64,000 bases of DNA from Brevibacillus thermoruber 423 (GTDB lineage: Bacteria > Bacillota > Bacilli > Brevibacillales > Brevibacillaceae), in contig NZ_ATNE01000001.1 of assembly GCF_000454065.1 (NCBI RefSeq), positions 684,501 through 748,500 on the forward strand, read 5' to 3'. A program made the position numbers and the translations under genes. This document shows positions 34,517 through 44,930 of the stretch, piece after piece; position 1 is the first letter of the stretch; every line of letters starts with the position of its first letter. A model generated the notes under the pieces. The model searched no databases, was not told where the DNA came from, and was given only the letters and a program-made list of their open reading frames with translations.

Positions 34517-34757
34517 GCCCCCTCCTTTCTTCTGTCCATACCACGATGTGTCAGTGCACGAGAATGATCATTGAGGAGGGATCTCAAAAGACTGCCCTTA
34601 TTCTTTCCCAGCGTGGATCAAAACATTCGTCAGGTCGCATTCGTTGCTAGAGAAATAAGTGCGTGGGATTCGTTGATGTGCCCCCCTCCTGTTTTCCCGT
34701 CCCTAAGCGTTTCGAGATGGAAAAACAAAAAGCGACCCGTTTGAGCCGCCTTTTTAT
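34517..34757. other. Upstream region of the germination operon
   Basis: About 240 bases without a gene. A forespore promoter would be expected here, but I could not assign one with confidence. A weak hairpin with T tracts near 34728-34755 may end the minus-strand gene that follows. Confidence 0.35.
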
Positions 34758-35186
34758 TTAATCCGCAATCGTTACAACATTGCCTGGAACGGTGATTCTG
34801 ACGTAATCACTGTTCCATATTCTTGTTTCCACCATTACTTTCTGCTGATCCTTTGTAAACAGATAACCGCTGCCCATTTGTGTGTCGTAGGTCCAGCCTT
34901 CCTTGTTCATTCGCTCCTTCAGAAGTTCCAGAACATCAGAGCTGCGTCGTTTGTCCGTCAGGTATATGCCATGCCCTTCCGGGGTGACTGCGACCGGAAC
35001 GATTGGTTGATCTGTTGTTTTCAAGATGTACACCGGCATGAGGTAGTCGCTATCGGTTTGATTCAACGTAAACAGCAGCTTTAGATTGTCAAATCCGACC
35101 CGATTCACAAAAAGCACGACCGCTGTCACACCGAGAATCACCACGCCAGCTAAGCCAAAAAAAGCAATCTTCCACGGATTTTTCAT
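34758..35186 (-). CDS. Putative membrane-anchored protein, unidentified
   Basis: The 142-residue protein has an N-terminal membrane anchor (IAFFGLAGVVILGVTAVVLF) and an extracytoplasmic domain of about 110 residues containing ELLKERMNKEGWTYDTQMGS. I do not recognise the family. The ATG at 35186 follows GGTGAGG. It marks the start of the AT-richer stretch that continues to about 46 kb. Confidence 0.6.
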   Translation of the reverse strand: MKNPWKIAFFGLAGVVILGVTAVVLFVNRVGFDNLKLLFTLNQTDSDYLMPVYILKTTDQPIVPVAVTPEGHGIYLTDKRRSSDVLELLKERMNKEGWTYDTQMGSGYLFTKDQQKVMVETRIWNSDYVRITVPGNVVTIAD

Positions 35187-35282
35187 GAGTTGAACCTCAC
35201 CGTCCCTTTCCATCTCAATTATTTATTATCTTTCAAAAAATTCACCGTCGCCCAAGAAACGACGGTGAATTCTCTGCATAAA

Positions 35283-36383
35283 TCAATTTGTAGCTTTATC
35301 CATTTCATATCCGAATACTGTGTAACCATCATTGTACCACTTTGCCAGAGTATACGCAGTATTTGTACCAGGAATGACTTCTTTAGCATCATAAGTATGC
35401 TGAGTTAGATATTTATTGCTGCTAGAACTACCCGTGTTTCTGGTGATAAGTGCTGTGTGGTCGATATGACCGTCACCAGCGAAATCTGCATTTACAGCGT
35501 CACCAGTTTGTAAATCTGAAACATAAGCAGCTACACCTGCGCGGTCCCTCCAATGCAAGTAGAAATTATGTGCTCCGCCCCATGTATATGACGGAACGAC
35601 CCCAAAACTCCAAGACTTAGGGTCTTGGTAGTTCGACCCATATTTATATTTCATTCCCGCTTCGTGTAAGGCTTGAGAAACAAAGTTAGCGCAATCGTTC
35701 CAACATTTCTCATCGATTTTACATCCATATTTGTCAGCATAATACGACGAATACACTGGATTTCTGCCATTCCACCATTCATACGCATAATCTCGCGCTG
35801 CAATGTTATCATACCCATTACTAGCAGCAACAGATATGTCCGTGGTACTTACCGATGCCGAATCCGATGCTTTATTGTCTGCTGTAGACGGTGCATTTGG
35901 AGTAATCGGCATAAGGATGATTAACTCATCGATTTCATCTTCTGAAAGAGTCATGTTTTTTTCCAGTTTATCTTTGTAAGCTTTAATCTTGTCATTTATT
36001 GCGTAGTTCTCATATAAATCTATGAATTTGACGAAAGAAACGACTTTTTCCATGTCGGCTTCACTAAATAGACCATACGCAACCCCTAGAGACTTAACGA
36101 ATTGTTGATATTCTGGGTTATCTAGGTCGGTTTCAATCTGAATACCATTATCTTTTATATGCTTGTTGATAATATCAATTGCCACGCTGTGTTCCTTTAA
36201 AGCCTTCTTTTTTTCCACTTCGGGATCGCCGGGAAGGGTTTTTAGGAAGCGAATGTCGCTGGCTTTAAATACGTTGAAGTTATCGTTATTTGGCAATGAT
36301 TGTGCTTCAGCAGACACGCTGATTTAAGAACTTAGACTTAAACAAAGTGCCCCTACAACTGCCAATGCTCTCTTTAGCTTCAC
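35283..36383 (-). pseudogene. Secreted amidase-domain (Amidase_6) protein with stop codon in the signal peptide
   Basis: A GTG at 36383 after GGAGGG starts a signal peptide, KLKRALAVVGALCLSLSS. It is interrupted by TAA at 36324-36326, and the same frame continues ISVSAEAQSLPNN and 344 further residues. The C-terminal domain has ARDYAYEWWNGRNPVYSSYY, CANFVSQALHEAGMKY and DGHIDHTALITRN, the Cys and His motifs of the putative amidase domain PF12671. Without readthrough the protein could start only at the GTG after the stop and would lose export. One base change (TTA or TCA to TAA) explains the lesion. Confidence 0.75.
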
Positions 36384-36843
36384 GAATAATCACCCTCCAT
36401 TTTGATTAGTAGCCTTAGACCATAAGACATTGTTTAGAATGCTTTCAAGAAAAACATTCCCGAAAGAAATATGAACTGACCAAATTAGCTTTTTTCCTGA
36501 TATGCGTCCTTTCCGTTTACCTCTAAACCAACGATGTGTAGACTGGCGAGCAATTTCTTTTTTGACATGATCACCAACCTCTACTCTATATTTGTTGGAG
36601 TTGTCCCTCCTTAAATAAAGACGGACTATATTGGATATTCGTTACAATATTTCCAATTATTTTTTTACATTGCCCCAATTCAGCAGATAGTAATAGTATC
36701 TCATTAAGTGGAATCCACTCTCCGCTATCTTCAAGTCCGAATAGCTGCAACCTACGACGTAGGCTGTTTTTTAAAAGTGTCGCAGAAGGAGACTTCCACG
36801 CAACTTTTGGTTACAATTAACAAAAAACCGGAAACGGAGCCGA
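36384..36843. other. AT-rich gap with one possible tiny gene
   Basis: This stretch is AT-rich and holds no gene beyond the 27-codon frame described separately. Its right end abuts the truncated aldehyde dehydrogenase copy. Confidence 0.4.
36485..36568 (-). CDS. Possible 27-residue peptide
   Basis: ATG at 36568 opens MSKKKLLASLHIVGLEVNGK, ending DAYQEKS at a TAA. AGAGG lies about 13 bases upstream. It lies about 100 bases before the secreted amidase gene on the same strand. It resembles no peptide family I know, and a chance frame is quite possible. Confidence 0.2.
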   Translation of the reverse strand: MSKKKLLASLHIVGLEVNGKDAYQEKS

Positions 36844-37080
36844 CGACAGCGAAGGGCTGATGTTCACCTCTGGGCGTCGTGGGCGTGATCACGCCCTGGA
36901 ACTTCCCCGTCGCCATTCCCATCTGGAAAATCGCGCCGGCCATCGTCTACGGCAACACGGTCGTCTTCAAGCCGGCACAGGAGACCGCCATCACCGCCGC
37001 CAAGCTGATGGAATGCGTGGACGAAGCAGGGCTGCCCCCGGGCGTCGTCAACATGGTAACCGGCGCGGGTTCGGTCATCG
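36844..37080 (+). pseudogene. Aldehyde dehydrogenase fragment, left part
   Basis: This segment repeats the intact ALDH gene from about 28075 to 28327 with a few substitutions and a short deletion where SRVP should be encoded. It includes [20 protein letters not shown]. It has no start and is cut at ATCG by an IS21-family element. The matching right part resumes at 39241. Confidence 0.9.
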
Positions 37081-37166
37081 TGTCAAAATCGGTCGTAAAA
37101 TCCCCAATATCAGCGGTTTAAAATTCCCCAGAAAAAGCCGACATACTCTCCGGGAGGAGAGTAAAT

Positions 37167-38404
37167 ATGGTGAAGAATGGGGAGTTTTTTGTGATCAAGG
37201 AAATGAGACAAAAAGGGATGAATATCACCCAAATCGCGGAAGAAACTGGACGAGATCGAAAAACGATTCGGAAGTGGCTACAGAAAAATGAACCGGAGAG
37301 CTATCGCCTACGTAAACCTCGTGTTAGCAAGCTGGAACCTTTCAAGTGGTACATTCGTGCTCGAATGGCAGAAGGTTGTATCAATGCTCGAATTATCTAC
37401 GATGAAATAAAAGAGCGTGGCTACACCGGTAAGGACACAATCTTGCGTGACTTTATGAAACCCTTACGGCCACAAATTCGGGCAAAGGCAACCGAATGGT
37501 ACGAGACATTGCCTGGGCAGCAGGCACAAGTGGACTGGGGACATTTTCGAGTGGCATACGGCGGCAAGCAAAAACGGGTATACGCCTTTGTCATGGTGTT
37601 AGGGTATTCTCGGATGATGTATGTGGAATTTACGGAAGATGAAAAACTAGAACCCCTTATGGGTTGTCATGTCCGAGCGATGCAGCTTCGGTGGTGTTCC
37701 TCAAAACTGTCTATATGACAACATGAAGACAGTAGTTATCGGTCAGGACGACAAAGGCCAGGTAATTTGGAACGAGCGTTTTGCCCGTTTTGCTAGCCAT
37801 TACGGTTTTAAGTTGTTACGCTGCAAGCCCTATCGGGCTCGTACGAAGGGAAAAGTGGAAAATGGAGTGGGGTACCTATGCAAAAACTTCTGGCCTCGTG
37901 TCCGTACCTTTACTGGACTTCAAGAGCTGAATGAACTGGTACGGCACTGGCTAGACACAGTTGCTAACTGTCGTGTTCATGGAACAACCCATGAGGTACC
38001 AATTAAGCGTTGGAAAGAGGAAACTCTCCTACCAATGAACAACGTTCCGTTTGCTACTGTCGAGCGTCATTTCCGAAAGGTGATGGCTGACGCTCACGTT
38101 TCCTATGCGGCTAATCGCTATTCCGTACCATGGACCTATGTAGGATATACAGTAGAAATACAAGACGCAAAGAACGGCATCTTACGTTTCTATTATGCCG
38201 GTCAACAGATCGCAGAACATCCTAAGCAGATAGGTCGGAATCAAACTGTGAGCATAAAAAACACTTCGAAGGAATCCGGACAATGACGGGCACCAAGGTT
38301 CCCCAACTACTCCCCGCTATGTTCCGAATTCAACACCCGAAGTGTTAGAACGCTCACTTACGGCATATGAAGAGTTGATGGAAGAGGAGGAGGTCCTGCA
38401 TTGA
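37167..38404 (+). pseudogene. IS21 transposase IstA, frameshifted
   Basis: The first frame has a helix-turn-helix (ITQIAEETGRDRKTIRKWLQ) and QAQVDWGHFRVAYGGKQKRV with the first catalytic aspartate. A frameshift near 37690 moves the reading to SFGGVPQNCLYDNMKTVVIG (second aspartate) and RARTKGKVENGVGYL (glutamate). Further shifts near 38270-38330 separate the C-terminal TPEVLERSLTAYEELMEEEE. The transposase cannot be made in one piece. Confidence 0.85.
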
Positions 38405-39180
38405 TTCTGCAAGAACGACTATTGGAAGCGTGCCGTCAATTAGGTTGGGTACGCATTCCGGATATCCTCCACTACCACGCCGAAGAAGCATCCAAACAAA
38501 ACATACCGTATTTAGAGTTTCTGGACAAGTTATTGCAGGAGGAGCTAGCGGCAAAATACGAGTGATTTTTGCAAACACGTACTCGTTTAGCCCGACTTCC
38601 TTATCGAAAAACACTAGACCAATTCGATTTCGTCTTTCAACCATCGATCGATGAAAGGCGTATCCGAGATTTTGCTACGTTACGTTTTCTGGAGCATCAG
38701 GAGAATCTCATCTTTCTAGGCCCACCTGGCGTTGGTAAAACCCATCTAGCAGTAGCGCTCGGATTAGAAGCCATAAAGAATCGATATTCGGTGTATTTCA
38801 TTACCGCCCACGACTTGGTTCAGACGCTACAGACAGCTTATGGCAATCGTACGATTGCCCAAAAGATAAAGGCTCTAACCAAACCGGATCTACTGATCAT
38901 TGACGAGATTGGATACCGAAAGATGGACGAAACCGCCGCCCACTTCTTCTTCCAAATTGTCTCTTAACGGTACGAAAAAGGTTCGATGATCTTGACTTCC
39001 AACAAAACCTATGGAGCATGGGGAGAAATCTTTGGCGATACTGTCTTGGCGACGGCCATTTTGGATAGATTATTACATCACTCCAATACGACCAACATAA
39101 AGGGAGAAAGTTATCGGATCAAGGAAAAGAAAAAGGCAGGCTTCTTTCGTCCGGAGCCTGCCGAAGTTAACGAGCAATAA
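38401..39180 (+). pseudogene. IS21 ATPase helper IstB with two nonsense codons
   Basis: The frame from 38401 reads LILQERLLEACRQLGWVRIP and meets TGA near 38562, where CGA would restore KYERFLQTRTRLARLPYRKT. The Walker A motif FLGPPGVGKTHLAVALGLEA and Walker B LLIIDEIGYRKMDE follow. Then TAA at 38965-38967 splits QIVS from RYEKGSMILTSNKTYGAWGE. It is inactive. Confidence 0.85.
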
Positions 39181-39240
39181 CGGAGAAAATGGGGAATTTT
39201 CGACCGATATTTTTGGGGAATTGTATAGCGATTATTGACA

Positions 39241-40050
39241 ATCGGCCAGGGAATCGTCGATCATCCCGGCATCGCCGCCGTTACGTTCACCGGCTCCGAT
39301 CAGGTGGGCAAGCAGGTGGGCCTGGGAGCGCTCGCCCGGGGAGCCAAGTACCAACTGGAGATGGGCGGCAAAAACCCAGTCATCGTCGCGGCCGATGCCG
39401 ACCTCGATCTGGCCGTGGAGGCGACCGTGAGCGGCGGTCTTCGCTCCACCGGCCAGAAGTGCACGGCCACCAGCCGCGTCATCGTCCAGAGCGCCGTTTA
39501 CGACGCGTTCAAGCAAAAGCTGCTGGAACGGGTGGCCGCTCTGAAAGTGGGCGACGGCCTCGCCCCCGACACCTGGATGGGACCGTGCGCCAGCGAACGG
39601 CAGATGCAGACCGTGCTCGGCTACATCCAGAAAGGACTCGAAGAAGGAGCCGTACTGCTGTGCGGCGGAAAACGCGTGACCGCGCCCGGCCTGGAACACG
39701 GATTTTACGTGGAGCCGACTGTCTTTGAAAACGTCACGCCGGACATGACCATCGCCCGGGAGGAGATTTTCGGCCCGGTGCTGGCGCTGATAAAAGTGGA
39801 CACCCTGCAGGTGGCCAATGATTCCCGCTTCGGACTCAGCGCCTCCATCTTCACCCGGGACATCGGGAACATGCTGGCCTTTATCCGCGACATGGACGCC
39901 GGCATGGTGCGCATCAACGCCGAGAGCGCGGGTGTGGAACTGCAGGCCCCGTTCGGCGGCATGAAGCAGTCCAGCTCCCACTCCCGCGAGCAGGGGCAGG
40001 CCGCCATCGAGTTTTTCACCGCGATCAAGACGGTGTTTGTAAAAGGATAG
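39241..40050 (+). pseudogene. Aldehyde dehydrogenase fragment, right part
   Basis: This continues the broken copy: [20 protein letters not shown] through the catalytic [11 protein letters not shown] and [10 protein letters not shown] to the normal C-terminus [12 protein letters not shown]. Compared with the intact gene it lacks 12 bases between two CTGCAG repeats at about 39807. The duplication extends past the stop to about 40174 and includes the terminator and a piece of the CGNR gene. Confidence 0.92.
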
Positions 40051-40273
40051 AAACAAGCCAAGGGGAAGCCTCTTTCAGCTTCCCCTTTTTTCTGCCGTTT
40101 GCGCAACTGGCGGACCTACATCTGGTTGCCGCAGATCTTGTCTCCACACCAGCGGCGGGCCCGGTTGCGGCTATGCATGGGGTATATATTGCGATTTAAT
40201 AGCGAGGGGATAATAAACTGGAATCGCCAAGCAAAATTTTAGTGATTTCGAGCCTTTAATCCGATCCATTCGC

Positions 40274-40555
40274 CTAAAACAGTGCTGTCATAACGACTAC
40301 AAAAAGAATTAACGCAACAAATAATAAGGCAAAAATAATGCCCCATAAAACTTCTTGTTTTTTATTATCGGCAGAGCGAATATGGAGTATTTTTTTTAAA
40401 GCGAACAAGCCGATCAAAACGATCAACCCGATAACAAATGTACCTATTGATGCGTAGTATAATGTTATTTCTTCTTGGGTTGCTATAATAATAGCTAGAA
40501 CTGTTAGCCATATGATTGCATATATTGCAATTATTTTTGACATGATTTTGTCCAT
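40274..40555 (-). CDS. Small three-helix membrane protein, unidentified
   Basis: The 93-residue protein has three hydrophobic helices: IIAIYAIIWLTVLAIIIATQ, YASIGTFVIGLIVLIGLFAL and LWGIIFALLFVALILFVVVM. A short basic loop (KKILHIRSADNKKQE) lies between the second and third. AAGGAG lies seven bases before the ATG. The family is not recognised. It lies in the AT-rich island next to the lipase remnant. Confidence 0.6.
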   Translation of the reverse strand: MDKIMSKIIAIYAIIWLTVLAIIIATQEEITLYYASIGTFVIGLIVLIGLFALKKILHIRSADNKKQEVLWGIIFALLFVALILFVVVMTALF

Positions 40556-40607
40556 GTATTACTCCTTGTTATTGTTTTCAACAAATCCACATTTTTACTA
40601 AAGTAAA

Positions 40608-40641
40608 GGGAGGAAATGAACTGCCAAGCTATTTTCCTCCC
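40608..40641 (-). terminator. Hairpin after the lipase gene
   Basis: GGGAGGAAA pairs with TTTCCTCCC between the lipase stop and the small membrane-protein gene. The T tract is clearer on the plus strand (CTCTTTTTTA). Confidence 0.5.
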
Positions 40642-40696
40642 TCTTTTTTATTTCCCAAGCTTATTTAATTTTTAGAGCGATCGTCATATGTTCCTG

Positions 40697-41762
40697 TTAA
40701 TGCTTTTCTACATAGTATGGTGTTCTTGGGTGTTTACGCATCGTACTATGTCCTCCAAACTCATCATCCCAAATCAGGAATCTAGTATTCATTTCTACTG
40801 GAGAATCACCGAAGTCTTCCTCTGGGTCATAATCCGAGCCAAGAGCTGAATCAATATTTACTGGACCATCTTCAATATCTCCGTACAAAGGATAATCTCC
40901 CGTTTTATCATAATATTTTTCATTTACATATTCATTCCAACTCGAATAAGTTTTTGTCGGTCCAACCCCTAGTCCAGTCTGATATATGTTTCTTATATCG
41001 CCAAAATCCCCAACCAGTGTATTATAGCTCGGGTTCCATCCAGCAAAACCAATAAGTGGTTTGCTGAAATCATTTTCAAACTTCCTGGAACCATTCCACA
41101 ATTCACTATCATCTCTATCTAAATCTCCAAAAGGTGCCTGATCGCTTCCAAAATGCGGAGTCCCCAGGGTAACCACCCTTTCAACATCTGCGCTTCTGAT
41201 ATTCTCAACTAAATACCGAGAAACCAAGCCTCCCATGCTATGCCCAACCAGATTTACATCCTGCGTTGAACTACTGAATACACTATTCTTCAACTCACGA
41301 ATAACTGAATTTAGATGGTTAGCTGCTGTTCTAACACAACCTGAAGTACCATCAGCGTTATATATAAATGTAAAAATATCTTCATTAGGGGTATACCCGT
41401 AATCAATAATTAACTTTGGACCAAGCTCTTCATCATCAACAATTCCAGTTATTGAATGAACATCAATATTTGAATATGTAGTTTCTTCATGAGTGCTATA
41501 GCTTTCTCCAGTTATCGTTTCATAAGAACGAATGGGTTCAGAGGCCCAAGGTTCATCGTATCCAATATGATACCATCTATCTTCGAATCCCCAAGTGTCA
41601 GCCCCTCCCAATAAGCCATGAACTAAGATAACGGGTGTCTTTCCAGACTGGGTGGTGACAGCAGTAGCAGTAGCTATTGTCTCATCCCCCTGTTCATACA
41701 CATCTTCTATTTTATAAGTAGACTCCAATAAATGGGTGTTATCAACATCATCCGCTTCGCCA
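40697..41762 (-). pseudogene. Secreted lipase, C-terminal catalytic part, cut off by IS21
   Basis: The frame, read from the IS boundary, begins GEADDVDNTHLLESTYKIED and has the lipase features TPVILVHGLLGGADTWGF, VNLVGHSMGGLVSRYLVENI (nucleophile serine) and VVTLGTPHFGSDQAPFGDLD. WDDEFGGHSTMRKHP supplies a candidate catalytic histidine. It has no start or signal peptide of its own. Removing the IS21 element and one copy of its target duplication joins it in frame to the calcium-repeat protein at 43934-44930, giving about 685 residues. Confidence 0.88.
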
Positions 41763-41874
41763 TGTCACCGCCGGGATATAATTGACCCAGGTTCGCCGGA
41801 AAGAAAATGACCCACCCTTAGCGAATATATCCCCTTCGGTATTAACGGCCAAGTTAATCTTCGGAGGGAGACAC

Positions 41875-43098
41875 ATGCTAAGGAGTGGGATAGTGATATC
41901 GTTACATACCATGAGGGCAGAAGGCAAGAGTATTCGTGAAATTGCCCGTCTAACGGGGCATTCTCGAAATACAGTTCGCCGATATCTCCGGGGTGAATTC
42001 TCCCCCGAAAAGGGAACCCGTAAATCTCGTGGTTCCAAGCTTGATCCGTATAAACCGTTCCTGCAGGAACGTCTTCAAGAAGGTATCTATAACTGCGAGG
42101 TTTTATTCGATCTTCTACGAGAAAAGGGGTATACCGGGGGACGTACCATCTTGAAAGACTATGTGAAGGACTTCCGTCCTCCCAAACAAGTTCCCGCTGT
42201 TCTTCGTTACGAGACGAAACCTGGTGAATATGCACAGGTCGACTGGGGACTGTGTGATTACGTAGATTTGGACGGTACAGTCCGAAAAGTGCCGGTATTT
42301 GTCATGGTATTGGGGTACTCTCGTTCCACCTATATAGAGTTCACTAAGCGTTGTGACATTCACAGCTTTCTTCGTTGCTTGATTCATGCTTTTGAATATT
42401 TTGGGGGCATCCCAAAGGTAATGCTGACCGACCAGATGAAAACCGTCGTACTGGGCATGGGAGATGATCGAAAACCTCGCTGGCATCCGCTTTTTGCCGA
42501 CTTTGCTGCAGCGATTGGGCTTGTTCCAAAAGTATGCAAAGTTCGACGCCCCGAAACAAAGGGAAAAGTGGAACGAGGCGTTCAATACGTAAAAAACAAC
42601 TTTCTTCCTGGCAAACGCTTCGTTGATTTACAGGATCTCAATCAACAAGCCCTACACTGGTGCGAGCGGATTAACCGCCGTATTCATGGAACAACCGGCG
42701 AACGTCCCATCGACCGACTCCGTGAGGAAAATCTGTCGCCTATCCCTTCAGCTGAACGATGGGAAAAATACTTGCATGAACCGAGACAGGTCAGCCGAGA
42801 CGGATTTGTTAGCTACGATGGTGTACGATATGGGGTTCCATGGAGGTACAGTGGACGTGAGGGTACCGTGCGAGAAGTGAATGGGTGGGTGGAAATCTGG
42901 GCCGACGGCACATGTATTGCTCGACACCAAAAGGTCTATCGATCCCGTGCAACTGTTTTTTGTGAAAACCAGTATGCAGGTCTTACGACTGCTCAAGGAT
43001 ATGCCTATCCACGTCCGCAAGCCCGACAGATTTCATCGCAGCAAGTGGAAGTGCGTTCGCTGGATGTCTATGAGCAGCTGACGGGGGTGGGAGCATGA
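41875..43098 (+). CDS. istA: IS21-family transposase IstA
   Basis: The 407-residue transposase has an N-terminal helix-turn-helix (SIREIARLTGHSRNTVRRYL). The DDE core is YAQVDWGLCDYV, PKVMLTDQMKTVVLGMGDD and RRPETKGKVERGVQYVKNNF. The ATG follows CGGAGGGAG. It overlaps istB by four bases. It is complete and should be active; it could also mobilise related ends in trans, although the ends of the other element here differ in sequence. Confidence 0.95.
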   Translation: MLRSGIVISLHTMRAEGKSIREIARLTGHSRNTVRRYLRGEFSPEKGTRKSRGSKLDPYKPFLQERLQEGIYNCEVLFDLLREKGYTGGRTILKDYVKDFRPPKQVPAVLRYETKPGEYAQVDWGLCDYVDLDGTVRKVPVFVMVLGYSRSTYIEFTKRCDIHSFLRCLIHAFEYFGGIPKVMLTDQMKTVVLGMGDDRKPRWHPLFADFAAAIGLVPKVCKVRRPETKGKVERGVQYVKNNFLPGKRFVDLQDLNQQALHWCERINRRIHGTTGERPIDRLREENLSPIPSAERWEKYLHEPRQVSRDGFVSYDGVRYGVPWRYSGREGTVREVNGWVEIWADGTCIARHQKVYRSRATVFCENQYAGLTTAQGYAYPRPQARQISSQQVEVRSLDVYEQLTGVGA

Positions 43099-43862
43099 TT
43101 GAACTGGAACAGGCACGGCTACGTCTTGAGGAACTTGGGCTTCAGCAAGCGGCTCTACTCTTGGATGCCCATTTGGAAGCGGCAAGTCATGGACAGCCCA
43201 CCTATCTGTCCTTTCTCAACATGCTTCTAGATGCAGAGATAGCGGAACGTCAAAAACGGAATATGGAGGTACGCACCAAACTCGCACACTTGCCTTACCG
43301 AAAAACGCTGGAGGAGTTCGATTTTGCTTTCCAACCCAGCATTGACGAACGGTTGATTCGAGAGCTGGCCACGATGACTTTTGTAACCCGACACGAGAAT
43401 GTCTTGTTCTTAGGGCCTCCCGGAGTAGGAAAAAGTCATCTGGCGGTGGCGTTGGCTGTAGAAGCCATCTCGCAAGGGATATCCGTTTACTTTGTCAGTC
43501 TCTCGCAACTCATCGAAGATCTGCGAAAAGCTTACACGGAAAACAGGCTGGATAAACGCCTACGCATCTATATTCGACCAAAGCTCCTGATTATTGACGA
43601 AATTGGTTACTTACCGTTTGACAGTTTGGCAGCTAACCTCTTTTTCCAGGTAGTAAGTGCAAGATACGAGAGAGGGAGTATTCTGTTGACCAGCAACAAG
43701 AGTTTCGGTGAATGGGGGGAACTGATGGGCGATCCGATACTTGCTACGGCTATCCTGGATCGGCTCTTACACCATTCCCACATCGTCAATATTAGGGGGA
43801 ATAGTTACCGACTTCGTGAGAAGATGAGGACTGGAGCCTACGGCTCCCCCTCTACCACCTAA
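43095..43862 (+). CDS. istB: IS21-family transposition ATPase IstB
   Basis: The 255-residue AAA+ protein has Walker A FLGPPGVGKSHLAVALAVEA and Walker B LLIIDEIGYLPFDSLAANLF. LTSNKSFGEWGELMGDPILA and DRLLHHSHIVNIRGNSYRL follow. IstB helps IstA choose targets and assemble the transposition complex. It is intact, unlike the copy in the 37-39 kb element. Confidence 0.95.
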   Translation: MIELEQARLRLEELGLQQAALLLDAHLEAASHGQPTYLSFLNMLLDAEIAERQKRNMEVRTKLAHLPYRKTLEEFDFAFQPSIDERLIRELATMTFVTRHENVLFLGPPGVGKSHLAVALAVEAISQGISVYFVSLSQLIEDLRKAYTENRLDKRLRIYIRPKLLIIDEIGYLPFDSLAANLFFQVVSARYERGSILLTSNKSFGEWGELMGDPILATAILDRLLHHSHIVNIRGNSYRLREKMRTGAYGSPSTT

Positions 43863-43933
43863 CCAACAAAAAATCGCCGGGTGGGTCAATTCTAAACCGG
43901 CGATGGTGGGTCAAAATAAAGTCGGCGTTGACA

Positions 43934-44930
43934 CGCCATCCAGACTGATATCATCATCATATTTTACAGTCTTTGAAATTTTAAATGTCCCATCATCACT
44001 AATGCTCTCAGCGTCGATTTCTAGTGGTAAATTGTTAAGTTTTACTTTCCCCTTTTTCTTCTTGAATTTTCCTTTTTTAGCTTCTTTTGTTGGTACATAT
44101 TCTGTAAAATCTTTGCTGGATAGTAAAACAAAAGTCCCTCCTCCTAGAAACTCAACCTCTATTGAATTTGTCCTTTTGGAATACTTTTGTTCCTTAATAG
44201 GTTCTAACTGAACTTTCTTTTCATTGTATTTATATAAAACATAATCTTCATTTTTTTCTTTCTCATTAACTGGTATCGACAGATTAAATTCTATATTTGG
44301 ATCCAAACTTACAATATTGAAAGTTAGCGCACTCCTTATTTCTTGGGCTAACAGAACTGGTGTCTGACGGACAATTACTTTCTGAGGAACGTTTGAAATT
44401 CCGATCATTTCGCCTTTTATGCCAAATTCATTTTTTGGAAATGTGTATTTATGTTTCTCATCCCCATCCAACTTTTTGTTGTTGTTTTCATCAGAATTTA
44501 ATGGATCCGATCCTAAATACGAAATTTCAATACCATCTTTAAGACCGTCTCCATCAGTATCTGCAACTGATGGTTTTGTTTGGTATTTAACTATTTCAAC
44601 TTTATCATCTAAACCATCGCCATCACTATCTTTAGCATCTAATTTTGTTCCCAATTCCTGTTCTTCAAGATTTGTAAGTCCGTCACCGTCATAATCTTCA
44701 TCACCATCTAATATCCCATTACCATTAGTATCATTGTTTATTGTGCTGGTAATGAACAATTCATTAAAGTCTGTTAATCCATCATTATCGCTATCCTGTT
44801 TAAACTCTATACTGTCAATAGTTTTTTGCTTCGATTTTGCATAAGCTTCAGGTGTCATCACCCCTTGGAAGAAAAATAATGTAACAAGTGATGCTGATAA
44901 CGTTAGAATATGCATTTTCTTCATTAACAT
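43934..44930 (-). pseudogene. Secreted calcium-repeat (thrombospondin type 3-like) N-terminal part of the split lipase
   Basis: ATG at 44930 (AGGAGG, seven bases) starts a signal peptide, MLMKKMHILTLSASLVTLFF, ending near AYA. Residues 45-160 hold six acidic calcium-binding repeats: DSDNDGLTDFNE, DTNGNGILDGDE, DYDGDGLTNLEE, DSDGDGLDDKVE, DTDGDGLKDGIE and a degenerate DENNNKKLDGDE. A domain of about 150 residues follows, ending KYDDDISLDG at the IS21 boundary. The original gene continued into the lipase now at 40697-41762. Confidence 0.88.

Larger units (their letters stand above)
37081..39240 (+). mobile_element. Degenerate IS21-family element
   Basis: The element starts TGTCAAAATCGGTCG and ends CGATTATTGACA, with imperfect inverted ends. 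It is flanked by the 4-base target duplication ATCG (37077-37080 and 39241-39244). It contains remnants of istA and istB, both carrying several disabling changes. It interrupts the second aldehyde dehydrogenase copy. Confidence 0.85.
41763..43933 (+). mobile_element. Intact IS21-family element
   Basis: The left end reads TGTCACCGCCGGGATATAAT and the right end, inverted, TGTCAACGCCGACTTTATTT. Each is followed by TTGACCCA-type internal repeats. The 5-base duplication CGCCA flanks it (41758-41762 and 43934-43938). Both istA and istB are open. It splits a secreted lipase gene. Confidence 0.93.

Noticed and set aside
37081..39240. Functional IS21 element
   Set aside because: istA is frameshifted and istB has two in-frame stop codons, so it cannot be autonomous.
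40697..41728. Independent lipase gene starting at the TTG at 41728
   Set aside because: The frame continues upstream to the IS21 border, there is no ribosome binding site or signal peptide, and the reading frame joins exactly to the calcium-repeat gene when the element is removed.
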